Part shown: in pieces, positions 1-7,006 of the stretch
Position numbering within the stretch: the first letter of the stretch is position 1
How the letters are laid out: the number at the start of each line of letters is the position of its first letter
Source: Acidimicrobiaceae bacterium UBA2093
Lineage (GTDB): Bacteria; Actinomycetota; Acidimicrobiia; Acidimicrobiales; Ilumatobacteraceae
Length of the DNA stretch: 19,395 nucleotides
Assembly (NCBI GenBank): GCA_002331255.1
Contig: DCZD01000014.1
Span: 12,515 to 31,909 of the forward strand
Direction of reading: 5' to 3'
Translations under genes and position numbers: made by a program
The notes under the pieces: model-generated
Database searches by the model: none
Told to the model about the DNA's origin: nothing
What the model saw: only the letters and a program-made list of their open reading frames with translations

Positions 1-863
1 TGACGAATACGCTCACGTGTGAGGTTGAAGTGTTCGCCAACTTCTTCGAGCGTGCGCGGCTCACCCTTGCCGTCGAGGCCGAAACGCAGTTTCAAGATTT
101 CGCGCTCGCGCTCGTCGAGCGGTGCGAGCAGTCGCTGAATTTCTTCAGGCAACAACGAAGTGGCGGCTTCTTCGAACGGTGACACTGCTGAGCGGTCTTC
201 AACGACGTCACCCAACTCGGCATCGCCGTCTTCGCGCAATGGCTCGGAGAGAGACAACGGCTCAGCGGCGAAACGCAATGCTTCGGTGACCTTGTCTTCT
301 GGCATCTCGACTTCTTTGGCCAACTCGGCCAGGGTGGCGGGACGTCCGTACTTCAACTCGAGGCGCGAGCGGGCCTTCTGCAGACGAGCGAGAGTGTCGC
401 CGGCATGCACTGGAAGGCGGATGGTGCGACCGGTGTTGGCAATACCGCGCGTGATGGCTTGGCGGATCCACCATGTTGCATACGTGGAGAACTTGAAGCC
501 TTTACGCCAGTCGAACTTTTCGACGGCGTGCATGAGGCCGAGGTTTCCTTCTTGGATGAGATCGAGGAGGGGAAGACCAGATGCCTGGTACTTCTTTGCG
601 ATGGAGACCACGAGGCGCAGGTTTGACTGCACGAATGCACGCTCTGCAATTTCGCCTTCACGAATGATCTTCTTCAGTTCGCGACGCTTGGCGACGGTGA
701 CATTCTTGGTGGCTGCAAGTTCTTCGCCAGCAGCTTTGCCGGCTTCAATGGCCTTTGCGAGGCGAACTTCATCGTCTTTCGTGAGAAGTGTGTATTGACC
801 GATATCAGTCAGATAGAGACGTACTAGGTCTTCTTCGTCGCGATCCACACGATCCTTCGCCAC
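1..863 (-). CDS. Primary-like RNA polymerase sigma-70 factor (3' end outside window)
   Basis: This gene encodes a sigma-70 family factor that directs RNA polymerase to promoters. Translating the reverse strand gives, in order: region 1.2 (DLVRLYLTDIGQYTLLTKDDE, about residues 13-33), a short spacer, region 2 with RLVVSIAKKY, LLDLIQEGNLGLMHAVEKFD and FSTYATWWIRQAI, region 3 starting at RTIRLPVHAGDTLARLQKA, and region 4 with LDERERE and FNLTRERIR at the window edge. About 287 codons are present, and roughly the last 30 residues are missing. It lacks the acidic region 1.1 and the large non-conserved insert of classical RpoD, so it resembles the short HrdB/SigB-like group 1 or 2 factors of Actinobacteria. 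GTG at 863 is preferred because GGAG lies 6 nt upstream. An in-frame GTG at 884 is the alternative. The family is certain. Whether it is the housekeeping factor cannot be told from this window. Confidence 0.93.
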   Translation of the reverse strand, partial: MAKDRVDRDEEDLVRLYLTDIGQYTLLTKDDEVRLAKAIEAGKAAGEELAATKNVTVAKRRELKKIIREGEIAERAFVQSNLRLVVSIAKKYQASGLPLLDLIQEGNLGLMHAVEKFDWRKGFKFSTYATWWIRQAITRGIANTGRTIRLPVHAGDTLARLQKARSRLELKYGRPATLAELAKEVEMPEDKVTEALRFAAEPLSLSEPLREDGDAELGDVVEDRSAVSPFEEAATSLLPEEIQRLLAPLDEREREILKLRFGLDGKGEPRTLEEVGEHFNLTRERIR

Positions 864-884
864 GCTGACTCCGAACTGTCTCAC

Positions 885-904
885 CGGCCACCCCGCCGGG
901 GCCG
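885..904 (-). other. GC-rich hairpin in the sigma gene leader
   Basis: CGGCC at 885-889 can pair with GGCCG at 900-904, and the CCCC/GGGG tracts inside can extend the stem with a small bulge. On the minus strand the hairpin lies about 20 nt upstream of the sigma start codon. A possible -10 element (TATCCT on the minus strand, 914-919) would place it inside a 5' leader. It may instead only reflect local GC richness. Confidence 0.25.
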
Positions 905-1013
905 AATAGGGGAAGGATACCGACGGCCCGTGTCGCAACCACAGGGGAGGCCAGAAGTTCGTGAAGTGGCGACATTCGTGGCGCTTCAACAGGCAGAGGT
1001 TGTGAATTCTCGT

Positions 1014-1019
1014 TACTCT
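1014..1019 (+). promoter_or_regulatory. -10 element of a leaderless promoter for the BI-1 gene
   Basis: TACTCT matches the actinobacterial -10 consensus TANNNT. It is followed by 6 nt and then the ATG at 1026, so transcription would begin at or next to the start codon. There is no Shine-Dalgarno sequence before this ATG. No good -35 element is visible. Confidence 0.5.
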
Positions 1020-1025
1020 TCTTGC

Positions 1026-1886
1026 ATGTCGAACCCTCTCCTCAATGAAAAAACGATGACTCGGGTGGCAACTCGAACCGAAGGTGATGCCGGATGGGCG
1101 GCACCGAATGGTCAGCCGACAGCCACCGCAGGAACCTGGGCGCCACCAGTTTCTGATGGTCCGGTCACCACATGGCACGGCGGCGTGATGACTGCACGTG
1201 GCACAGCGAGCGCAACCATCATGCTGCTATTGCTGCTTGTTGCATCAGCGGCAATCACGTGGACACAGGTCGACGTCGTCAGCTCGACATCGGCAACGGG
1301 TGAGTCAACGACAACATTGAACTTTCCAGTCAGTTGGGTGTTGGGCGGTTTCATTGTCGGACTTGTGTCAATGCTTGTCGCCACGTTCAAGCCGGTACTG
1401 TCGCGTTTTCTTGCACCGGTGTATGCGATTGCTGAAGGTGTTGTACTTGGTGCCATTAGTCGCGCATACGACGCCCAATACAGCGGCATCGTGTTGCAGG
1501 CAGTCGGTGTCACTGCAGCGGTTTTCTTCGGCATGTTGTTCATGTACCGCACCGGAATCATCAAGGTCACGAACCGATTCCGCCGCACCGTCATGGGGCT
1601 CACGGTCGGTGTTGCAGTGTTCTACTTAGTGTCGATGATCTTCAGCATTTTCGGTGCCACACCTTCGTTCATCAGCAGTGCATCGGGCTTCGGCATCCTC
1701 TTCAGTGTGTTTGTTGCGGGACTTGCAGCATTCAACTTGGCGCTCGACTTCGACATGATCGACTGGGCCGAGAAGAACAAGATGCCTGCATACATGGAGT
1801 GGTTCTGTGCACTCAGTCTGCTTGTCACACTGGTGTGGCTGTATCTCGAGATTCTTCGCCTGTTGGCAAAACTGCGCGAGAACTGA
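1026..1886 (+). CDS. Bax inhibitor-1/YccA family membrane protein
   Basis: The product is a 286-aa multi-pass inner-membrane protein of the BI-1/YccA family. Characterised bacterial members such as YetJ are pH-sensitive calcium leak channels, and others interact with FtsH. The first 50 or so residues are polar, and about seven hydrophobic helices follow. Family hallmarks are the segment PVYAIAEGVVLGAISRAYDA, the acidic segment FNLALDFDMID near the sixth helix, and the C-terminal segment PAYMEWFCALSLLVTLVWLY. The frame stays open upstream to 930, but I chose ATG 1026 because actinobacterial relatives begin MSNPLLNEK and because a TANNNT element sits 6 nt before it. The gene stands alone and converges on the small TraR/DksA-like gene. 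The family assignment is firm. The physiological role is not shown by the sequence. Confidence 0.93.
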   Translation: MSNPLLNEKTMTRVATRTEGDAGWAAPNGQPTATAGTWAPPVSDGPVTTWHGGVMTARGTASATIMLLLLLVASAAITWTQVDVVSSTSATGESTTTLNFPVSWVLGGFIVGLVSMLVATFKPVLSRFLAPVYAIAEGVVLGAISRAYDAQYSGIVLQAVGVTAAVFFGMLFMYRTGIIKVTNRFRRTVMGLTVGVAVFYLVSMIFSIFGATPSFISSASGFGILFSVFVAGLAAFNLALDFDMIDWAEKNKMPAYMEWFCALSLLVTLVWLYLEILRLLAKLREN

Positions 1887-1890
1887 GCCG

Positions 1891-1906
1891 TCGCGCAATT
1901 GCGCGA
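1891..1906. terminator. 16-bp perfect palindrome between convergent genes, possible bidirectional terminator
   Basis: TCGCGCAATTGCGCGA is a perfect inverted repeat. It lies in the 33-bp gap between the stop of the BI-1 gene and the stop of the TraR/DksA-like gene. As RNA it forms a 6-bp GC-rich stem with an AAUU loop on either strand. No strong U-tract follows (TGATTT on the plus strand), so termination is a hypothesis. A protein-binding palindrome is also possible. Confidence 0.45.
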
Positions 1907-1919
1907 TGATTTGCGGCAA

Positions 1920-2114
1920 TCAGCGTTGTGGGTTCGCGACGCGCGAGGTCGGACGTTGCTCAAGCACTGAATCGGGAATGTCGTTGCCCGTGACTTCGCA
2001 CGTCCAGTAGGTGCCGGCTTCGAGACGCGACAAGGCGATTTCAACGTCGGCGAGGTCTTGCTCGATGCCGACCAGGTCGATGTTGCTCTGCGGAGTGGGA
2101 GGGTTCTCGTTCAT
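1920..2114 (-). CDS. Small TraR/DksA-like protein lacking the zinc-finger cysteines
   Basis: This is a 64-aa protein. Residues from about 18 onward (IEQDLADVEIALSRLEAGTY, then WTCEVTGNDIPDSVLEQRP) align by eye with the C-terminal part of TraR/DksA proteins, whose usual form is ALxRLexGtYGtCevCGxpIpxeRLxaxPxaxxC. Only one of the four zinc-ligand cysteines remains. CxxC has become CEVT, and the protein ends before the second CxxC. TraR/DksA proteins bind the RNA polymerase secondary channel, but this one has neither the long coiled-coil nor the C4 finger, so that activity cannot be assumed. The start at ATG 2114 is preceded by CCAGG. An in-frame ATG at 2156 would add 14 residues. The gene is divergent from the cyclophilin gene. 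The family link is good and the function is unknown. Confidence 0.7.
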   Translation of the reverse strand: MNENPPTPQSNIDLVGIEQDLADVEIALSRLEAGTYWTCEVTGNDIPDSVLEQRPTSRVANPQR

Positions 2115-2169
2115 CGACACCTGGCAAGGGTAGGCGAGTCGCACCGTCTGATGCATATCAATCGGCTTG

Positions 2170-2175
2170 TAGCGT
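2170..2175 (+). promoter_or_regulatory. -10 element of a leaderless promoter for the cyclophilin gene
   Basis: TAGCGT fits TANNNT and is followed by 7 nt and then ATG 2183. The AGGG just before the ATG is too close to act as a normal ribosome-binding site. The element lies in the 68-bp divergent gap between the TraR/DksA-like gene and the cyclophilin gene. Confidence 0.42.
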
Positions 2176-2182
2176 GCAGGGC

Positions 2183-2740
2183 ATGCCTTATCCCTTCCCC
2201 GCACTCGATGGTTCCACTCAACAGACACAGAAGTTCTCTGATGTTCCCGAGATGGGAATCGACCCGAACAAGCGTTACACCGCAACTATGGAGACATCGA
2301 TGGGAACCCTGGTCATCGCGCTCGACGCGGTGAAGGCGCCGAAGACGGTCAACAACTTCGTGTTTCTCGCCGGTTACAAGTACTACGACGGCATCATCTT
2401 TCATCGCATCATCAGTGGCTTCGTGTGTCAGGGTGGCGACCCCACCGGCACCGGTCGTGGCGGTCCTGGCTACCGCTTCGACGACGAGCTGCCAAAGCCT
2501 GGTCAGTATCAGGTTGGTTCACTCGCAATGGCAAATGCCGGACCGAATACAAACGGTTCGCAGTTCTTCCTCATCAGCGGACAAAGCGGAGTGCAACTTC
2601 CACCGCAGTACGCATTGTTCGGTCAAGTCGTGAAAGGTCTCGAAATCGTCGATGCAATGCAGAAGGTCGAGACCGATCGAAATGATCGTCCACTGACTGA
2701 CGTTGTCATCAACAGCGTCACCATCACCGTCGCCGATTGA
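2183..2740 (+). CDS. Cyclophilin-type peptidyl-prolyl cis-trans isomerase
   Basis: This 185-aa single-domain cyclophilin catalyses cis-trans isomerisation of X-Pro bonds during protein folding. The catalytic and binding motifs are present: FHRII at 73-77 with the essential Arg 75, QGGD at 83-86, LAMANAGPNTNGSQFF at about 114-129, and the FGQVVKGLEIVD strand near the end. The Trp of human cyclophilin A that contacts cyclosporin is replaced, as in many bacterial members. The N-terminus carries a 30-residue polar extension. There is no signal peptide or lipobox, so the protein should be cytoplasmic. I chose ATG 2183 over the in-frame GTG at 2174, because that GTG overlaps the TANNNT element. The stop codon overlaps the start of the downstream glycosylase gene. 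Confidence 0.95.
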   Translation: MPYPFPALDGSTQQTQKFSDVPEMGIDPNKRYTATMETSMGTLVIALDAVKAPKTVNNFVFLAGYKYYDGIIFHRIISGFVCQGGDPTGTGRGGPGYRFDDELPKPGQYQVGSLAMANAGPNTNGSQFFLISGQSGVQLPPQYALFGQVVKGLEIVDAMQKVETDRNDRPLTDVVINSVTITVAD

Positions 2741-3939
2741 CCCGCGAAGTCAGTGCCGCTGCCGCTCGCCGCATGGCGGTGGCCGCACAAGGACTTGACA
2801 CATCGCGTCCGTCGGGGCGCATAGACCGTCGGCACTTACGCAAGGTGTTTGACGCCGTCGGAGTCATTCAGATCGACTCAGTGAACGTGTTGGTACGCAG
2901 TCAAGAGTTGCCGCTGTTCGCTCGTCTCGGTGATCATCCTCGGTCGCTCATTCCCGATGCCACCGCAGATGGGGAATTGTTCGAGTACTGGGCCCACGAA
3001 GCCGCACACGTACCGGTGCAGCACCATCGGTTATTCCGTTGGAAGATGAATGAAGCCAAGAAGGGCGCAATGTGGTCTGGGCTGCACGAGTTGCACAAGA
3101 CCAAACCTCGTTTCGTCCGAGATGTGTTGAAGAAGGTGCGCGACGAAGGGCCTCTCGTCGCAGGTGATGTGAAAACCCGTACCGGACCGAAAGGCTCGTG
3201 GTGGGATTGGGATGACGGCAAAGCCGCACTCGAATACTTGTTTTGGACCGGGCAGTTGACAGCCACTCGTCGCGAAAAAGACTTTGCCCGCGTATACGAC
3301 ATTCCCGAGCGTCATTTGCCGTTACATGCACTCGACTCACCAACGCCAACGGCTGCTGAAGCACGTCGCGAGCTGTTGTTGCTTGCAGCGAAGTCATTGG
3401 GAGTGGGTACTGCGAAGGATCTTGCCGATTACTACCGTCAAAAGGTCACTGCGGCAGCACCCCACATCGCTCACCTTGTGAAAACTGGCGAACTTGAGCA
3501 AGTTTGTGTCAATGGTTGGCGTGAGCCCGCGTACATCCACCCTGAAGCACGTTCGCCTCGAACAGTGAGCGGCCGCGCTTTGCTGTCACCGTTTGATTCA
3601 CTGTGTTGGTTTCGGCCGCGTATCGAGCGATTGTTTGACTTCAACTACCGCATCGAGATCTACACGCCAGCGTCGAAGCGCGTGTACGGCTACTACGTGT
3701 TGCCGTTCCTATTGAATGATCGGCTTGTGGCGCGCGTTGATCTGAAAGCAGACCGTCACGCCAGCCGACTGTTGGTGAATGGTGTGTTTGCCGAACACGA
3801 TGTCGACAAGAAGCAGGTCGCGTCTGAATTGGCAGATGAGTTATCGCTGCTGGCGCAGTGGTTGGGCCTAGACCACGTGCACGTCGGTGCACGTGGCGAT
3901 CTCAGTTCGCTCGTGAAGCGGGCGAGTCGAGGTCGGTGA
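2737..3939 (+). CDS. YcaQ/AlkX-like DNA glycosylase (winged-helix HTH_42 family)
   Basis: This 400-aa protein belongs to the AlkZ/YcaQ family of winged-helix DNA glycosylases, which excise alkylated bases and unhook interstrand crosslinks. The N-terminal helix (SAAAARRMAVAAQGL) is typical. The catalytic motif of the AlkX (YcaQ) branch, Q-hydrophobic-D, is visible as QID at residues 45-47. It is followed by RSQELPLFARLG, where relatives usually have RSH (a His-to-Gln change at about residue 56), and by YWAHEAAHVP at 84-93. Later segments such as SPFDSLCWFRPRIERLFDF and GYYVLPFLLNDRLVARVDLK also fit the family. The start is TTG 2737, which overlaps the TGA of the cyclophilin gene (TTGA); starting at ATG 2773 would cut off the conserved first helix. 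The 3' end overlaps the convergent oxygenase gene by 38 bp. Confidence 0.9.
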   Translation: MTREVSAAAARRMAVAAQGLDTSRPSGRIDRRHLRKVFDAVGVIQIDSVNVLVRSQELPLFARLGDHPRSLIPDATADGELFEYWAHEAAHVPVQHHRLFRWKMNEAKKGAMWSGLHELHKTKPRFVRDVLKKVRDEGPLVAGDVKTRTGPKGSWWDWDDGKAALEYLFWTGQLTATRREKDFARVYDIPERHLPLHALDSPTPTAAEARRELLLLAAKSLGVGTAKDLADYYRQKVTAAAPHIAHLVKTGELEQVCVNGWREPAYIHPEARSPRTVSGRALLSPFDSLCWFRPRIERLFDFNYRIEIYTPASKRVYGYYVLPFLLNDRLVARVDLKADRHASRLLVNGVFAEHDVDKKQVASELADELSLLAQWLGLDHVHVGARGDLSSLVKRASRGR

Positions 3940-4795
3940 CCCAACGAATCGCACCCGTCACCACTTGACCAATCGGTCGATACGCAAATCGTTCGGTAAG
4001 CGGCATCCATGGAAGACGCAACATGACTCGACTCCATACAGGTAGTAGCGACACGGCGCCCGCAGCAATAAGTCCGTATGGAACACGTTGTGCAGCAGGC
4101 AGCGGTGGAGTGATCAAGAGATAACGGGCGGCGTCGCGTGACTCACGCGTGCTGCGTAGCTCTGGGCGGTATTCGCGTAAGTGGTCATGCAACGCTTTCT
4201 CTGATTCTGGTGGTGCAGGTACGCCCAACTTGCGCGCGATGATTGCCATGTCGCTGACGTACGCGTCGCGTCCCTCTTGGTCGAGCGGGTTGGCGCCGAA
4301 TACTTGATGTGCAGCAAGAAAGCTGTCGACCTCGGCGATGTGCACCCAGCGAAGAAGATGTGGGTCATTCGCGCTGTACTCCTCGCCGGTACTGGTGGTG
4401 CCGACGACACGAGTGTGAACTGCACGCACGCGATCGACAGCCTGTTGAGCGACGTCAGCCGGACCAAACGATGTCGCCGCCAAGAAGTCCGCAGTGCGTT
4501 GCAAGCGCCCCCAGGGATCATTTCGGTAGTCACTGTGTTGGGCAACTCCGGCCATTGCGCGTGGGTGCAGTGATTGCACCAACAACGCGCGCATGCCGCC
4601 GATGAACATAGAGGCATCAGAATGCACACGGTGGATGGGGCGATCAGGGGCGAACCACCGCTCTCCAGGAGCATCCATGATGTGGGAGGCCTTCTCTTCT
4701 GCGTTTGGTCCGATGACCCGGTCGCGAAGAGCGCCGGCGAGCGACTGACGGACGGCTTCCACCTGTGGAAGACGGCGGAGCGCGTCGAAGTTCAC
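3902..4795 (-). CDS. MpaB-family (DUF2236) oxygenase-like protein
   Basis: The product is about 297 aa and belongs to the DUF2236/oxygenase MpaB family. Relatives include fungal MpaB and the heme-dependent rubber oxygenase Lcp. Family signatures are clear: RWFAPDRPIHRVHSDASMF (about residues 46-64), GGMRALLVQSLHPRAM (66-81), HSDYRNDPWGRLQRT (87-101), and DPHLLRWVHIAEVDSFL (144-160), whose histidines are candidates for heme ligation. The substrate is unknown. The start is uncertain. GTG 4795 begins the region that looks conserved, but its GGGAG is only 1 nt away. The frame stays open to an ATG at 4900, which would overlap the divergent permease gene. The gene is isolated, divergent from the permease operon and convergent with the glycosylase gene. 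Confidence 0.85.
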   Translation of the reverse strand: MNFDALRRLPQVEAVRQSLAGALRDRVIGPNAEEKASHIMDAPGERWFAPDRPIHRVHSDASMFIGGMRALLVQSLHPRAMAGVAQHSDYRNDPWGRLQRTADFLAATSFGPADVAQQAVDRVRAVHTRVVGTTSTGEEYSANDPHLLRWVHIAEVDSFLAAHQVFGANPLDQEGRDAYVSDMAIIARKLGVPAPPESEKALHDHLREYRPELRSTRESRDAARYLLITPPLPAAQRVPYGLIAAGAVSLLPVWSRVMLRLPWMPLTERFAYRPIGQVVTGAIRWVTDLDSPASRAN

Positions 4796-4859
4796 GCTCC
4801 CATCGTGACAGTGATTCCGAGCACGTGCGTAGCGCACCGGTATGTATTTCTCACGCCAG

Positions 4860-4865
4860 TACGCT
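4860..4865 (+). promoter_or_regulatory. -10 element of a leaderless promoter for the permease-asparaginase-hydrolase operon
   Basis: TACGCT fits TANNNT and is followed by 7 nt and then GTG 4873. There is no Shine-Dalgarno sequence before this GTG. The site lies in the 77-bp divergent region upstream of the oxygenase gene. Confidence 0.42.
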
Positions 4866-4872
4866 TTGCCTT

Positions 4873-6018
4873 GTGAGCAACACCCCTTCCGGCTCGACAT
4901 CCGATTCTCGTCACATGCCGCGCTGGGTTCCTCGGGCGGTGATTCTGTTCTGGCTCGGCTATCTCGGCATGTTGGTGGCGCGGTATTCCTTCAACCGTCT
5001 CAGTCAACTGCTGATTCTGTTGCTCGTCAGTTTGTTTTTGGCTTTTGCCATTGAACCTGGGGTGAATGCCCTTGGTCGTCGCGGATGGGGACGTCGACGG
5101 GCCACGTCATCGATCATTCTCGCGGTCGTTCTTGGCGTCGCTGCATTCCTCGGAATCGTCGGCACAGTGGTCGGCACACAGCTCGCAGACCTGGCCACGA
5201 ACAGCGAACAGTACGTGAACGACACGGTGAAGTTCATCAACGACGCGTTCAACACAAACATCGATCCACAGGAAGTGAATGATCGCATCACGGATCCAGA
5301 CGGTCCCGTGCAGAAGTTCATCGACAGTCAGCAAGATCGCGTTTTCTCGGTGACGTTGCAGGCACTTGGCGTGCTTCTGCAGATTTTGTCGATTGTTTTG
5401 TTCACCTATTACATGGTCGCTGATGGTCCACGACTGCGTCGGTCGATCTGCAGTCGACTCGAACCCGATCGCCAGCGACGAGTGCTCGACACATGGGACC
5501 TCGCCATCACAAAGACCGGCGGGTATTTATACTCGCGTGCATTGCTCGCATCGCTTTCGGCGTTCTTCCACTGGATCGCATTTCAAGCCATCGGAATTCC
5601 AGCACCGGTCGCTATGGCGTTGTGGGTCGGTCTTGTGTCGCAGTTCCTGCCGGTCATTGGCACGTATCTTGCGGGTGTGTTGCCAATTTTGCTCGCGTTT
5701 CTCGACTCGCCAGTCAAGGCGCTCATCAGCGTCGGCTTCATCGTGGTGTACCAGCAGGTCGAGAATTACTTGTTTGCACCACGTGTGACGGCTCGAACAA
5801 TGGAAATACATCCGGCACTTGCTTTCGGTGGTGCCATTGCAGGCGGTGCATTACTCGGCCCAATCGGTGCAATACTCGCGCTGCCAGCAGCGGCGATGGG
5901 ACAGGCACTCGCAAGCAGTTGGGGACAGCGATACAACGTCATTGACGACACGCTCACCAACATTCGAGCAATTGATAAGCCGAAGCGGAAGCAACCGCGG
6001 AAACGCAAGAATCGATGA
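4873..6018 (+). CDS. AI-2E family (PerM/UPF0118) membrane permease
   Basis: This 381-aa integral membrane protein belongs to the AI-2E/PerM family. These are putative exporters or antiporters, and some have been linked to autoinducer-2 export or to Na+/H+ exchange. The layout is typical: two adjacent N-terminal helices around residues 20-60, a third hydrophobic segment (ATSSIILAVVLGVAAFLGIV), a long soluble region (about 100-155), then a C-terminal membrane bundle with LLQILSIVLFTYYMVADGPRLR, GLVSQFLPVIGTYLAGVLP and YQQVENYLFAPRVTARTMEIHP. The last two are family hallmarks. The C-terminus is highly basic. I chose GTG 4873 because of the TANNNT element; ATG 4915 is the alternative. This is the first gene of an operon, and its stop overlaps the asparaginase start. 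The substrate cannot be inferred. Confidence 0.9.
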   Translation: MSNTPSGSTSDSRHMPRWVPRAVILFWLGYLGMLVARYSFNRLSQLLILLLVSLFLAFAIEPGVNALGRRGWGRRRATSSIILAVVLGVAAFLGIVGTVVGTQLADLATNSEQYVNDTVKFINDAFNTNIDPQEVNDRITDPDGPVQKFIDSQQDRVFSVTLQALGVLLQILSIVLFTYYMVADGPRLRRSICSRLEPDRQRRVLDTWDLAITKTGGYLYSRALLASLSAFFHWIAFQAIGIPAPVAMALWVGLVSQFLPVIGTYLAGVLPILLAFLDSPVKALISVGFIVVYQQVENYLFAPRVTARTMEIHPALAFGGAIAGGALLGPIGAILALPAAAMGQALASSWGQRYNVIDDTLTNIRAIDKPKRKQPRKRKNR

Positions 6019-6998
6019 CCGTCGGCGTGCGACCAGAGCAGTTCGCACCGCTCGCTGTGATGTCGCGTAGTGGCGTCGATGAGAGCGTGCACTTCGGTGC
6101 CGTCATTGGTCTGAACAGGGATGGAAGTGACGCATTCGCCATCGGTGACCCAACAGTCACCATCTATCCGCGCAGTTCGACCAAACCATTACAGGCATTG
6201 GCAATGGTCCGCGCTGGGCTGACATTGCCGCCTGAGTTGTTGGCATTGGTCTGTGCAAGTCACAACGGTGAAGACGTGCATTTAGATGGCGTGCGCAGAA
6301 TTCTCGCTGGTGCTGAGCTAGATGAGTCTGCCCTTGGAAACACCGCCGGTCATCCTCTCGATGTTGAGTCACAGCAGCAGGCCATTCGCGAAGGCGTCGC
6401 AAAGTCTCCATTGCAGATGAATTGCAGTGGCAAACACGCTGGCATGTTGGCGACGTGCAAGATCAATGGCTGGTCACTCGACGGATACCTCGAAGAGTCG
6501 CATCCGTTGCAGCGAGTTATCACCGACGCGATTCCTACCGTGGCCGGCGAGAACGCCACTGCGATTGGCACAGATGGCTGTGGTGCACCTGCACATGTGG
6601 TGACCTTGCGTGGTCTTGCGCGCAGCTTTCGCTCGATTGCTGTGGGTGATGCGGGTGATGCAGGAAATCAGGTGTACACCGCTATGTCACAACACCCGTA
6701 CATGGTCGGTGGTCGTGGTCGACACGTCACCGCAATTGTGTCGTCGGTGAACGGTCTCTTTGCCAAGGATGGGGCCGAAGCGGTGTATGCGGCTGCTCTG
6801 CCAGATGGTCGGGCAGTGGCATTGAAAATCTCAGATGGCTCTGGTCGTGGTGAGCCAACGGTGTTGCTTGCAGCACTTGCACAGCTCGGCGTCGATGTGT
6901 CCCAGGTGTCTGACACCGTCCACGAAATCGCACTTGGGCATGGAAAGCCAGTAGGTCGTCTGCGCACAGTGTGCTTTGGCGACGTAGCGGGTGCGTGA
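6015..6998 (+). CDS. L-asparaginase, Rhizobium-type (ReAV-like, Asparaginase_II family)
   Basis: This 327-aa enzyme is predicted to hydrolyse L-asparagine to aspartate and ammonia. It belongs to the Rhizobium etli ReAV-like class, which is unrelated to the E. coli AnsA/AnsB fold. The active-site signatures of that class are intact: the SxxK pair in RSSTK (Ser 54, Lys 57), Ser 82 in ASHNGE, the metal-site residues Cys 137 and Lys 140 in NCSGKHAGM and Cys 189 in DGCGAP, and a downstream lysine in LKISDGSGRGE (Lys 271). There is no signal peptide, so it should be cytoplasmic. The ATG overlaps the TGA of the permease gene (ATGA), so the two are probably translationally coupled. Co-transcription with a permease could indicate a transport-linked role, but that is inference. 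Confidence 0.93.
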   Translation: MTVGVRPEQFAPLAVMSRSGVDESVHFGAVIGLNRDGSDAFAIGDPTVTIYPRSSTKPLQALAMVRAGLTLPPELLALVCASHNGEDVHLDGVRRILAGAELDESALGNTAGHPLDVESQQQAIREGVAKSPLQMNCSGKHAGMLATCKINGWSLDGYLEESHPLQRVITDAIPTVAGENATAIGTDGCGAPAHVVTLRGLARSFRSIAVGDAGDAGNQVYTAMSQHPYMVGGRGRHVTAIVSSVNGLFAKDGAEAVYAAALPDGRAVALKISDGSGRGEPTVLLAALAQLGVDVSQVSDTVHEIALGHGKPVGRLRTVCFGDVAGA

Positions 6999-7006
6999 GG
7001 TCCTAG

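Noticed and set aside
160..798. Long plus-strand reading frame opposite the sigma gene
   Set aside because: It is the reverse-strand shadow of a clear sigma-70 coding sequence, and its translation is Ser/Arg-rich without any domain.
930..1025. 32-residue N-terminal extension of the BI-1 protein
   Set aside because: The extension does not resemble the family, and the internal ATG at 1026 matches the MSNPLLNEK start of relatives and has a well-placed -10 element.
4765..4872. 36-residue N-terminal extension of the permease
   Set aside because: The extension is Arg/Ser/His-rich and overlaps the 5' end of the divergent oxygenase gene. GTG 4873 has a -10 element at leaderless distance.
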